Source: Cyanobium sp. CACIAM 14 (GTDB lineage Bacteria > Cyanobacteriota > Cyanobacteriia > PCC-6307 > Cyanobiaceae). Taken from it: a DNA stretch of 64,000 nt. Below the pieces are notes generated by a model that saw nothing but the letters and a program-made list of their open reading frames with translations, did not search any database and was not told where the DNA came from. Each line of letters begins with the position of its first letter. Within the stretch, counting starts at the first letter, position 1. This document shows, in pieces, positions 45,213 through 53,808 of the stretch. The DNA lies in contig JMRP01000007.1 of NCBI GenBank assembly GCA_000708525.1, positions 1 to 64,000 on the forward strand, written 5' to 3'. The translations under genes and the position numbers were made by a program.

Positions 45213-47588
45213 TCACCGATCGGGCGGCGGCCCGGCCGCCCCCATCCGCCGGGGGATCGCCTGCTCGTAGGTGTCGCGCAGCCGCTCCAGGGCCAGCTCC
45301 AGCAGGGGCCGGCCGGCCTGGCGGATGCTGAGGGTGGGCTCCGGCGTCACGGTGCCCAGGGCCCGGGCCGGCAGCGGCTCCCCGTCCGCGGCGGCGGCAG
45401 CCAGGGCCTGCCCCCAGGCCGCGGCCCGCTCCGGCGCCACGCTCACCAGCAGGCGGGCGCCGCCCTCGGCGAACAGCGCCCGGTCGGGACGGCCGCCGGC
45501 GGGCAGATCGACGCGGGCCCCCAGGCCAGAGGCGATGCAGGCCTCCGCCAGGGCCACCGCCAGGCCGCCATCGGAGAGGTCGTGGGCGGAGCGCACCAGA
45601 CCGGCGGCGATCGCCTGGCGCAGGAAGCCCTGCACCCGGCCCTCCAGGGCCAGGTCCACCAGCGGCGGCCGGCCCGTGAGCGCCCCGTGGATTCCCTCCA
45701 GATAGCTGCTGGCCCCCAGCCCGACGCGCTCGTCGCCTCTCTCCTCCGGCGGCACCCCCAGCAGCCAGACGGCATCGCCGGGCTCCCGCCAGGCCAGCCC
45801 CGTGACGTGGGCCAGATCATGCACCAGCCCCACCATGCCCACCACCGGCGTGGGGTGGATGGGCAGCAGGCGGCCGTCCGGCAGGCGGGTCTCGTTGTAG
45901 AGGGAGACGTTGCCGCCGGTGACGGGGGTGGCCAGGGCGCCGCAGGCCTCCGCCAGGCCCCGGCAGGCCATGGCCAGCTGCCAGTAGCCGGTGGGGGTGT
46001 CGGGGGAGGGGAAATTCAGGTTGTCGGTGACCGCCAGCGGTTCGGCGCCGGTGCAGGAGAGGTTGCGGGCCGCCTCGGCCACCGCCGCCATGGCGCCCCG
46101 CTCCGGATCGAGGGCCACCCAGCGGTTCGGGCAGTCCACCGTCGCCGCCACGCCCCGGCGCGCCGGCGCCAGGGCGCCCGCCCCCTGCTGGGGCCGCAGC
46201 CGGATCACCGCCGCATCGGCCCCCCCGGGGAGCACCACCGTGTTGGCCTGCACCTGGTGGTCGTACTGGCGCCACACCCAGCGCTTGCTGGCGATGGTGG
46301 GGTCGTCGAGCAGACGCAGCAGCACCGTGCCCCAGTCCAGCCGGCCCTCCGGCAGGGCGAGGCCCGCCGCCGCGTCCGCCGGGGGCAGCTGGGCCTCGCT
46401 CCAGCTCCAGTGCCCGCGGATCTCGGCCGGGGGTTCGGCCAGCAGGTCGTGATGATTGATCGGGGTGTCCTCCGCCAGCGCGCTGGCGGGCACCTCGGCC
46501 GCCACCGCACCGTGCTGCAGCACCCGCACCACGTTCTCCTGCAGCACCCGGCCCACCACCGCCGCCTGCAGCCCCCAGCAGCGGAAGCGGGCCATCAGGG
46601 GCTCCTCCCGGCCGGCCGCCACCACGAACAGCATCCGCTCCTGGGATTCGCTCAGCAGAAATTCGTAGGCCGTCATGCCCGGTTCGCGGGCCGGCACCCG
46701 ATCGAGATCGAGCTCGATGCCCAGGCCGCCCTTGGCGGCCATCTCCGAGCAGCTGCAGGTGAGCCCCGCGGCGCCCATGTCCTGGGCCGCCACCACATCG
46801 CCGCTCTGGAAGGCCTCCAGGCAGGCCTCGATCAACCCCTTCTCCAGGAAGGGATCGCCCACCTGCACCGCCGGCCGATCGTCCAGAGACGCTTCGGTGA
46901 GCTCGGCGCTGGCGAAACTGGCGCCGCCCATGCCGTCGCGGCCGGTGGTGCTGCCCACGTAGACCACCGGATTGCCCACACCGGCGGCACCCGAGCAGAC
47001 GATCTCCTCGGTCTCCATCAGGCCCAGGGCCATGGCGTTCACCAGGGGATTGCCGGCGTAGCTGGGATCGAAGGCCACCTCTCCGCCCACGGTGGGCACC
47101 CCCACGCAGTTGCCGTAGTGGGCGATGCCGGCCACCACCCCCTCCATCAGCCCCACGTTGCGCTCCTCCTCCAGCGGACCGAAGCGCAGGGCGTTGAGCA
47201 GGGCGATGGGCCGCGCCCCCATCGTGAAGATGTCCCGAAGGATGCCGCCGACGCCCGTGGCGGCGCCCTGGAAAGGCTCCACGGCCGACGGGTGGTTGTG
47301 GCTCTCGATCTTGAAGGCCAGGCGCTGGCCCTCGCCCAGATCCACCACGCCGGCGTTCTCCCCGGGGCCCACCAGGATGCGCGGGCCGCTGGTGGGGAAG
47401 CCCCGCAGCAGCGGGCGGGAGTTGCGGTAGCAGCAGTGCTCCGACCACATCACCCCGAACATGCCCAGCTCGGCCCGGTTCGGAGCCCGGCCCAGCCGGC
47501 GGCAGATCTCCTCGTAGTCGCTCTGGCTCAGGCCCTCCTTGCGCAGGGCTTCCGGCACCGAAAAGGACGGGGTGGGGGCGGGAACCAC
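45213..47588 (-). CDS. purL: phosphoribosylformylglycinamidine synthase subunit PurL
   Basis: This small-type PurL of about 791 residues works with PurS and PurQ in step four of purine synthesis. It has [80 protein letters not shown] and [20 protein letters not shown]. The second half repeats the fold, with [12 protein letters not shown] and [20 protein letters not shown]. The frame extends to a TTG at 47603; a GTG at 47588 is used. It follows the PRC-barrel gene and precedes purF. Confidence 0.97.
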   Translation of the reverse strand: MVPAPTPSFSVPEALRKEGLSQSDYEEICRRLGRAPNRAELGMFGVMWSEHCCYRNSRPLLRGFPTSGPRILVGPGENAGVVDLGEGQRLAFKIESHNHPSAVEPFQGAATGVGGILRDIFTMGARPIALLNALRFGPLEEERNVGLMEGVVAGIAHYGNCVGVPTVGGEVAFDPSYAGNPLVNAMALGLMETEEIVCSGAAGVGNPVVYVGSTTGRDGMGGASFASAELTEASLDDRPAVQVGDPFLEKGLIEACLEAFQSGDVVAAQDMGAAGLTCSCSEMAAKGGLGIELDLDRVPAREPGMTAYEFLLSESQERMLFVVAAGREEPLMARFRCWGLQAAVVGRVLQENVVRVLQHGAVAAEVPASALAEDTPINHHDLLAEPPAEIRGHWSWSEAQLPPADAAAGLALPEGRLDWGTVLLRLLDDPTIASKRWVWRQYDHQVQANTVVLPGGADAAVIRLRPQQGAGALAPARRGVAATVDCPNRWVALDPERGAMAAVAEAARNLSCTGAEPLAVTDNLNFPSPDTPTGYWQLAMACRGLAEACGALATPVTGGNVSLYNETRLPDGRLLPIHPTPVVGMVGLVHDLAHVTGLAWREPGDAVWLLGVPPEERGDERVGLGASSYLEGIHGALTGRPPLVDLALEGRVQGFLRQAIAAGLVRSAHDLSDGGLAVALAEACIASGLGARVDLPAGGRPDRALFAEGGARLLVSVAPERAAAWGQALAAAAADGEPLPARALGTVTPEPTLSIRQAGRPLLELALERLRDTYEQAIPRRMGAAGPPPDR

Positions 47589-47615
47589 CGGCGGGTGCGG
47601 CAACGGCCCCCAGTA

Positions 47616-48434
47616 TCAGATCCAGGGGTCGTCGTCCTCGTGGGGGTCCCGGCCCCGGTGGCGGTCACGGCGGCGGGGCGGCTCCACCGGGGGCGCCGCA
47701 GGCCCTTCCTCCTCGGGCCAGTCCTCCAGCGGGTCGGGGCCCGCCTGCTCCGCCCCGCCGGCGACATCGCGGTCGTGACCACGCTCCCGCTCGGGCCAGG
47801 GCACCTCATCCCGCCAGGAATCCGGCCAGGGGGGCTCCTCCAGCCAGCCCTCCAGCCGCTCCTCGACGCGGCCGCTCACCTCCTGCACCTGCTCCTTCCA
47901 GCGGCGGGAGCGGCGCAGCAGCTGCTGGCGCACACTCGCCCGGGCCAGGGGCAGATCATCGAGCCCCTTCAGGGCGGTGAACACCCGGCCGGGCTGCTGG
48001 TCGACGATCCGGTCGGGGCTGAGCCGCCAGCGGCTGGTGCCCGGCAGGCGCGGATCCGTGCGGGCCACCAGATAATGGAGAATGCGGCCGCTGCGCAGCT
48101 CCACCGCCGCGTCGGCCACCACCCCCAGGGGCACGTCGTCGGCCCCGGTGAGGGCCGCGTCGATCAGGGTGGGAAGCCGCTCGAGGGTGGCCGCATCCGT
48201 TTCGGCCGGCTCCCCCTTCACGAACACCTCCTGCTCCCCAAGCCCCTTGAGCTGGTCGAGGCGCCAGATCAGCCGCCGCTGACCGAAGGCGGAGGGGCGG
48301 CTCGCCCAGCCCAGCAGACGATGGACCGGGGGGTGCATCCAGCCCAGCACTCCCGTGCCGCGCTCGAGGCCCTGATCACAGCGCACCTGCCGCCGCAGCA
48401 GATCGCTCAGCAGCAGCTGCTCGGGAAGGCCCAC
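47616..48434 (-). CDS. PRC-barrel domain protein
   Basis: This 272-residue protein has two PRC-barrel-like modules (about 5-85 and 90-150) with GQRRLIWRLDQLKGLGEQEV and VPLGVVADAAVELRSGRILH, followed by YLVARTDPRLPGTSRWRL. The C-terminal 100 residues are acidic then strongly basic low complexity. PRC barrels adapt proteins to RNA or photosynthetic complexes; the specific role here is unknown. It lies 4 bp after dnaN, a position I recall as conserved in picocyanobacteria. It starts with GTG at 48434. Confidence 0.8.
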   Translation of the reverse strand: MGLPEQLLLSDLLRRQVRCDQGLERGTGVLGWMHPPVHRLLGWASRPSAFGQRRLIWRLDQLKGLGEQEVFVKGEPAETDAATLERLPTLIDAALTGADDVPLGVVADAAVELRSGRILHYLVARTDPRLPGTSRWRLSPDRIVDQQPGRVFTALKGLDDLPLARASVRQQLLRRSRRWKEQVQEVSGRVEERLEGWLEEPPWPDSWRDEVPWPERERGHDRDVAGGAEQAGPDPLEDWPEEEGPAAPPVEPPRRRDRHRGRDPHEDDDPWI

Positions 48435-48438
48435 GACC

Positions 48439-49611
48439 TCAGCTGCTGCGGATCTGAACAGGCATCACCAGGTAGGTGAACGGGTCGTCGGCCTCCAGCG
48501 GCGCCAGCACCGCCGGGGTGGTGGGGGCGTTGCACTGCAGCACCACCTGGTCGGTGCCCATCGCCTTGAGCCCATCGAGCAGATAACGCACGTTGAAGGC
48601 GATCTCGATCGGCTCCCCCTCGAGGGTCGCCGCCAGGGATTCCGAGCCGCTGCCCACGTCCTGGGCGTCGGCCCGGATCGTCACCGCGCCCGCGCCGGGA
48701 TCGGTGCTGATCTTGACCACGTTGTTGTGCTGGTCGGCCAGCACCGCCACCCGCTCGAGGGCGGCGATGAAGGCCCGGCGGTCGAGGACGAGCCGCCGAC
48801 TGAAGGCGGGGGGGATCAGCTGGCGGTAGTTGGGGTAGGTGCCGTCGAGGCTGCGGCTGGTGAGCACCTGGTCGGCGGAGAGCACCACCACCTGGCCGCG
48901 CTCGCAGAACAGGCTCAGCGGCTCCTGGCCGCCGCGGCCGGAGAGGATCCGCTCGAGCTCCCGCAGGGAGCGGGCCGGGACGGTGACGGAGAATCCATCG
49001 CCGTCGCCCTCGACCGTGGCCCCGTCGGAACCGGCGGGGGTCTCGACGGCGTGGGGGAGACGCTGCACGGCCAGCCGGTGGCCGTCGGTGGCGGCGCACT
49101 CGAGGCCCTCGCCATCCAGCCGCAGGTGCACCCCCGTCAGCAGCTGCTTGTTCTCATCCGGGCTGCTGGCGAAGAGCGTGGAGCGCAGCCCCTTCACCAG
49201 GGCATCGGCGTGGAAGCGGATCGGCGTGCCGCTCTGGGCCAGGGGCAGGTCGGGAAAGTCGTCGGCGGGCATGCCGCGCATCCGGTAGCTGCCGGAGCGG
49301 TTCGTGAGCTCCACCTGCTCCTCCCCCTCGGGGCAGCTGAGGCTGATGGGGCTGTCGCTGGCGAGGCGCGCCACGATCTCGCCGAACATCTTCGCCGGCA
49401 GCGTGATCGCGCCGCTGGTCTCCACGGCGGCGGGGACGCTGGTCTGGATGCCGAGGCTGAGGTCGAAGCCGGTGAGGCTGAGCCGGCCGGTGCCCGCATC
49501 GGCGGTGAGCAGGACGTTGGCCAGCACCGGGTGGGTGGGCCGGCTGGCCACCGCGCGGCTGACCAGCTGGAGGCTGGCGCTGAGTTCAGCCTGGGAGCAG
49601 ACCAGCTTCAT
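48439..49611 (-). CDS. dnaN: DNA polymerase III sliding clamp subunit beta
   Basis: The 390-residue clamp starts MKLVCSQAELSASLQLVSRA and contains three clamp domains: LANVLLTADAGTGRLSLTGF, LLTGVHLRLDGEGLECAATD with DGHRLAVQR, and AFNVRYLLDGLKAMGTDQVV near the end, closing with FTYLVMPVQI. It encircles DNA and tethers polymerase. There is an inserted linker in domain 2 (ATVEGDGDGFS). It is the first gene left of the probable origin region and heads the dnaN-PRC-purL-purF run. Confidence 0.98.
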   Translation of the reverse strand: MKLVCSQAELSASLQLVSRAVASRPTHPVLANVLLTADAGTGRLSLTGFDLSLGIQTSVPAAVETSGAITLPAKMFGEIVARLASDSPISLSCPEGEEQVELTNRSGSYRMRGMPADDFPDLPLAQSGTPIRFHADALVKGLRSTLFASSPDENKQLLTGVHLRLDGEGLECAATDGHRLAVQRLPHAVETPAGSDGATVEGDGDGFSVTVPARSLRELERILSGRGGQEPLSLFCERGQVVVLSADQVLTSRSLDGTYPNYRQLIPPAFSRRLVLDRRAFIAALERVAVLADQHNNVVKISTDPGAGAVTIRADAQDVGSGSESLAATLEGEPIEIAFNVRYLLDGLKAMGTDQVVLQCNAPTTPAVLAPLEADDPFTYLVMPVQIRSS

Positions 49612-49974
49612 GGCAGGGGCCGGGGGCCGGTGAGGCGATCGGGAGGCCCCACGGTTTCACAGGGCGCGACAAAGCGCAACGGGTGGATCTCCCGACTGTT
49701 CCAAGGATCAATAAGGATTGGAAACCTTGAAAACAGCCAGTCGTCGTAGGGACGGTGGAAAACGGGTAAACACGATGACATCCCTTGCCACAGCTGGCGT
49801 CTTCCGGAGGATCGGCTGAGGAAACGGCGGCCGGATCCTGCCGCCGCAAGCGGTTTTCCCCTGATTCCCGGGGCTGGGGAAAGAGGATGGGGCCCGACGG
49901 GGTTTCCACTCCCCGCGCTCTCCCGCCGGAGAAGGGGGTATGTCCCAGGATTTCCCCAGACGGTCTGGTGACCG
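49612..49974. other. candidate chromosomal origin region (oriC)
   Basis: The 363-bp gap between dnaN and thrC has five degenerate DnaA-box-like 9-mers relative to TTTTCCACA. They are GGTGGAAAA (49754, reverse), TTTTCCCCT (49854), TGGGGAAAG (49875, reverse), GTTTCCACT (49902) and ATTTCCCCA (49950). An AT-richer patch (AATAAGGATTGGAAACC, about 49710-49726) and several GATC sites lie on the dnaN side. Picocyanobacterial chromosomes are usually numbered from dnaN, and thrC near the end fits. The boxes are imperfect, so this rests on context. Confidence 0.5.
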
Positions 49975-51105
49975 TCAGAACCCCATCACCTTCGCCACCG
50001 TCTCCGTTTCCGGGGCGATGCCGGTGTGGAAGCGGGCATCGTTGTGCTCGATCGCCGTCGTCGGGTCCTTGAGGCCGTTGCCCGTGAGCACGCAGACCAC
50101 CGTGGCGCCGGCCGGCACCTCCTGGCGTCGCTTGAGCAGCCCCGCCACCGACGCGGCACTGGCCGGCTCGCAGAACACCCCTTCCTCCTGGCCCAGCAGC
50201 TTGTAGGCCTCGAGGATCTCGGCGTCGGTCACGGCCATGAAGTCGCCGTCGCTTTCGCGCCGGGCCACCAGCGCGTTGTCCCGGTTCACCGGGTTGCCGA
50301 TGCGGATCGCCGTGGCGATGGTGTCGGGCTGCTCCACGGTGTGGCCCAGCACCAGCGGCGCGGCACCGGCGGCCTGGAAGCCCATCATCCGCGGCAGGAC
50401 GCTGCTGTGGCCCGCCTGGCGGTACTCCTTGAAGCCCATCCAGTAGGCGCTGATGTTGCCGGCGTTGCCCACCGGGATGCACAGCCAGTCGGGGGCCTCC
50501 CCCAGGGCATCCACCACCTCGAAGGCGGCGGTCTTCTGGCCCTGCAGCCGGTAGGGGTTGAGGGAGTTCACCAGGGTGACCGGGTAGCGCTCGGCCACGT
50601 CGCGCACGATGGCCAGGGCCCGGTCGAAGTTGCCCTGCACGGCCAGCACCTCGGCGCCGTAGAGCAGGGCCTGGGCCAGTTTTCCCTGGGCCACGTAGCC
50701 GTCGGGAATCAGCACGAAGGCCCGCATGCCGCCCCGGCGGGCATAGGCGGCGGCCGCCGCCGAGGTGTTGCCGGTGCTGGCGCAGATCACGGCTTCCGAG
50801 CCCGCTTCCTTCGCCTTGCTGATGGCCATGGTCATGCCCCGGTCCTTGAAGGAGCCGGTGGGGTTGAGGCCGTCGTACTTGAGGAACACCTTCACGCCCC
50901 GGCCCACCCGTTCGGCGATTACCGGTGCCGGGATCAGGGGGGTGGCGCCTTCCCGCAGCGTCACCACCGGGGTGGCGTCGCTGACCGGCAGCCAGGGGCG
51001 GTAGGCCTCGATCAGCCCCGGCCAGTCCTGCAGGGTGGGCTGCCGCCCCAGGCGCCTGAGGGCTCGCAGCAGGGGCACAGAGGACAGCGGTGAGGCTGAC
51101 GTCAA
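49975..51105 (-). CDS. thrC: threonine synthase
   Basis: The 376-residue PLP enzyme converts O-phosphohomoserine to threonine. It has [37 protein letters not shown] with the PLP Lys, [39 protein letters not shown] and [14 protein letters not shown]. Length is that of the short bacterial form. The frame begins with TTG at 51105 and a GTG at 51078 is an alternative. It is the first gene to the right of the candidate origin. Confidence 0.97.
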   Translation of the reverse strand: MTSASPLSSVPLLRALRRLGRQPTLQDWPGLIEAYRPWLPVSDATPVVTLREGATPLIPAPVIAERVGRGVKVFLKYDGLNPTGSFKDRGMTMAISKAKEAGSEAVICASTGNTSAAAAAYARRGGMRAFVLIPDGYVAQGKLAQALLYGAEVLAVQGNFDRALAIVRDVAERYPVTLVNSLNPYRLQGQKTAAFEVVDALGEAPDWLCIPVGNAGNISAYWMGFKEYRQAGHSSVLPRMMGFQAAGAAPLVLGHTVEQPDTIATAIRIGNPVNRDNALVARRESDGDFMAVTDAEILEAYKLLGQEEGVFCEPASAASVAGLLKRRQEVPAGATVVCVLTGNGLKDPTTAIEHNDARFHTGIAPETETVAKVMGF

Positions 51106-51127
51106 GGTAGGTCTCCGGTCTGGGGCG

Positions 51128-51730
51128 TCAGGGGGCGGGGGTCTTGGGGGCGGGAGCGGCCGGTGCCGCTTCGGCGCTGTTGCCCCGCAGCCCGTCGAGG
51201 GGGGATTCCGAGAAGAACCGCACCAGCTCCCCGATCGAGGCCGCCTTGGAGAGCAATCCCATCAGGGCCGGCAGGCTCACCTCCAGTTCCTGGGTGGGGT
51301 AGGCCTTGAGGAAGGAGATGGCGGAGAGGGCGCCGTTGTTCTGGTAGGTGCCGAGCACCATGGCCGAGCGCAGGGCCGGCAGCCCCGCCTCTGGGGCCCT
51401 CAGGGGGAACAGGATGCGGGCTAGGCGGGCGAGGATCGCCTCGCCGATGCGGGTGTTCAGCAGCCGGCTCATCAGCACGATCGGCAGCTGCACCGACTCG
51501 TTCAGCAGCCGGCTCACGTCCTTGGGGTTCTGGCGGCTGAGACGCAGGACGTCGCGCAGCAGGCCCCTGGCCTCGCCCGTCGTGGCCAGATGGTCGAGAT
51601 CGGCGACCGGAATCGAGCGGCGGAACGCTCCGCTGGTGAAGACCAGGTTCTGGCTGGCGAAGGCCGCCGGCAGCGGCAGGCACAGCCCCAGGCCCAGGGC
51701 AGCGGCCGCGAGCCTTCGCCGCTTGTTCAC
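51128..51730 (-). CDS. exported DUF1400-type protein
   Basis: This 200-residue protein has a signal peptide ([19 protein letters not shown]). A helical region follows with [40 protein letters not shown] and [17 protein letters not shown]. This is the DUF1400 module often found at the N-terminus of cyanobacterial alpha/beta hydrolases. No hydrolase domain follows here, so it is a stand-alone version. Function is unknown. It starts with GTG and lies between thrC and the ABC1 kinase gene. Confidence 0.8.
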   Translation of the reverse strand: MNKRRRLAAAALGLGLCLPLPAAFASQNLVFTSGAFRRSIPVADLDHLATTGEARGLLRDVLRLSRQNPKDVSRLLNESVQLPIVLMSRLLNTRIGEAILARLARILFPLRAPEAGLPALRSAMVLGTYQNNGALSAISFLKAYPTQELEVSLPALMGLLSKAASIGELVRFFSESPLDGLRGNSAEAAPAAPAPKTPAP

Positions 51731-51764
51731 GGAATTCTCCCTTGGATGGACCGACTCTAAGGAT

Positions 51765-53705
51765 TCAGGCGCCGCTCACACCCGCCGCCAGCCGCACCTC
51801 CGGGGCCACCAGCACGTCGCGCAGCAGGTGCACCATGCCCCGTTCGGCCAGGCCCTTCGCCACCTGCAGCCCCATGCGGCGCAGATCCGGTTCCGTCAGC
51901 AGCCGGGGCAGGCGCTTCAGCAGCAGGGAAGGTTCGAAGCCCGGCAGGTCCCGCAGAATCCCCACCAGCTGCCGGATGGGCTCCAGATCCAGCAGCGGCA
52001 CCGCCTCCGGGCCCGCGGGCCGTCCCCGCAGGCCGGGCGGCTGGAAGCGGGGCGGCAGCTTCCGGCCGAGCCGCAGGGCGGTGTTCCAGGCCAGGGAATC
52101 CATCTGAAGCACCACCGCGTCCACGAGCTGCTGACGCAGCAGGCCGCCGGTGGGGGAGAAGAGGAAGTCGAGCACCTGATCGAGCAGGCCCTCCAGATCC
52201 AGCTGCTGTTGCAGGGAGGCGCTGGCCACCAGGCTCTCGAGCCGCTGCCAGCGGAAGTCCTCGCCGTCGAAGAGCATGTCCCGCAGGCTGCGGCGCAGCT
52301 CGGGATCGGGATCCTCCATCAGCCGGCGGGCGAAGTAGGGGTAGGCGGCGCCGAGGATCTTGAAGTCGGGATCGACGCTCAGGGCGATCCCCTCGAGGGT
52401 CACCAGGGAGCGGATGATCAGCGCGTAGTAGGGCGGGACCTGGAAGGGGAAGCGGTACATCACCCCGGAGAGATCGTCGGTGACGGCCTTGAAGTCCATC
52501 CGGCTCACGCCCATCTCCAGGGCCTGGCCGAACACCTTCTCGAAGGCCGGCACGATCGGCTCCAGGTCAACCTCCTCCCCCAGGAAGCCCAGCTGCACGA
52601 AGTCCCTCGAGAGGGCGGTGAAGTTGCGGTTCACCAGGTGCACCACCGCCTGGATCAGGCCGGTCCGCGCCTCCCGGCTCACCTGGCTCATCATGCCGAA
52701 ATCCAGGTAGGCGAGGCGGCCGTCGGCAAGGGCCAGCAGGTTGCCGGGGTGGGGATCGGCATGGAAGAAGCCGTGCTCCAGCAGCTGCTGCAGGCTGCAG
52801 TTCACGCCCACCTCCACCATGTCGTCCGGGTCGATGCCGAGGGCCCGCACGGCGTCGAGGTTGGTGAGCTTGACGCCGTCGATCCACTCCATCGTCAGCA
52901 CCCGCCGACTGGTGGCCTGGCGGTGGATCGCCGGCACGGCGATGCGCGGGTTGTGGCTGTGCAGCCGGGCGAAGGTCTCGGCGTTGGTGGCCTCGTTGAG
53001 GTAGTCCATCTCCTCGAACACCCGCCGGCCGAGCTCATCGATCAGGCCCACCAGATCGCTCCTGATCACACCGACGTTGCGGTTGAGCCAGGAGGCGATG
53101 TTGCGGACGATGTAGAGATCGAGGGTGATTTGCTCCCGCAGTCCGGGCCGCTGCACCTTCACCGCCACCCGCTCGCCGCTCCTCAGCACGCCGCGGTGCA
53201 CCTGGCCGAGGGAAGCGGCGGAGATCGGCTCCTTCTCCAGGGAGGCGAAGATCGTCTCCACCGGGGCGCCCAGGTCCTCCTCGATGCAGGCCATCGCCAG
53301 GGCGCTGTCGAAGCCGGGCAGCTGGTCCTGCAGCTGGGCCAGTTCCTCCAGCAGCAGGGGCGGGATGACGTCCGGTCGGGTGGAGAGCGCCTGGCCCGCC
53401 TTGATGAAGGCGGGGCCGAGGGCCACGAGCAGCTCGGCGCACTCGCGGGCGCGGGCGCGGGCGCGGGTCGGCGTGGCCAGCTGGCCGGTGAACCAGTCGC
53501 AGCCGACCCCCAGCAGGTAGAGGCCGATCGGCACCAGGGTCTGCCACACCCGCCGCGCCAGCCGCATCGGATGGCCCGCGTAGAGGCGGGTGATGGCGGC
53601 CGGGTCGTAGCGGAGCAGGCCCGCCGCCTCGAGGAAGTCGCCCATCTCCACGCCGGGGTCCAGGCGCTGGGCGCTCGATGCGGGGGCTGGGGGGGAGGAG
53701 ACCAT
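51765..53705 (-). CDS. ABC1/UbiB-family atypical kinase
   Basis: The 646-residue protein has the KxGQ signature FIKAGQALSTRPDVIPPLLL, the Ala-rich loop SAASLGQVHRG, VAVKVQRPGL with the ATP Lys, the catalytic HADPHPGNLLAL and LDFGMMSQV. ABC1 kinases regulate prenylquinone metabolism; cyanobacterial and plastid members affect plastoquinone and tocopherol. A Thr-Arg-Ala-Arg-Ala-Arg-Ala-Arg run near residue 80 is encoded by a GCGGGC tandem. The C-terminus has a hydrophobic segment. It diverges from recN. Confidence 0.93.
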   Translation of the reverse strand: MVSSPPAPASSAQRLDPGVEMGDFLEAAGLLRYDPAAITRLYAGHPMRLARRVWQTLVPIGLYLLGVGCDWFTGQLATPTRARARARECAELLVALGPAFIKAGQALSTRPDVIPPLLLEELAQLQDQLPGFDSALAMACIEEDLGAPVETIFASLEKEPISAASLGQVHRGVLRSGERVAVKVQRPGLREQITLDLYIVRNIASWLNRNVGVIRSDLVGLIDELGRRVFEEMDYLNEATNAETFARLHSHNPRIAVPAIHRQATSRRVLTMEWIDGVKLTNLDAVRALGIDPDDMVEVGVNCSLQQLLEHGFFHADPHPGNLLALADGRLAYLDFGMMSQVSREARTGLIQAVVHLVNRNFTALSRDFVQLGFLGEEVDLEPIVPAFEKVFGQALEMGVSRMDFKAVTDDLSGVMYRFPFQVPPYYALIIRSLVTLEGIALSVDPDFKILGAAYPYFARRLMEDPDPELRRSLRDMLFDGEDFRWQRLESLVASASLQQQLDLEGLLDQVLDFLFSPTGGLLRQQLVDAVVLQMDSLAWNTALRLGRKLPPRFQPPGLRGRPAGPEAVPLLDLEPIRQLVGILRDLPGFEPSLLLKRLPRLLTEPDLRRMGLQVAKGLAERGMVHLLRDVLVAPEVRLAAGVSGA

Positions 53706-53808
53706 GGCGGGGGAGCACCGCCGCGGCGCCGGCGGGCGGAACCCCTTCTAAACGAAAGTCACAGCCGCTACGGTCGGGCCACGTACCGATCGCTCGCCGG
53801 AGGCCTGG

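Noticed and set aside
45582-48479. Plus-strand open frame of 965 codons
   Set aside because: It is antisense to purL, the PRC-barrel gene and the dnaN end; composition is shadow-like.
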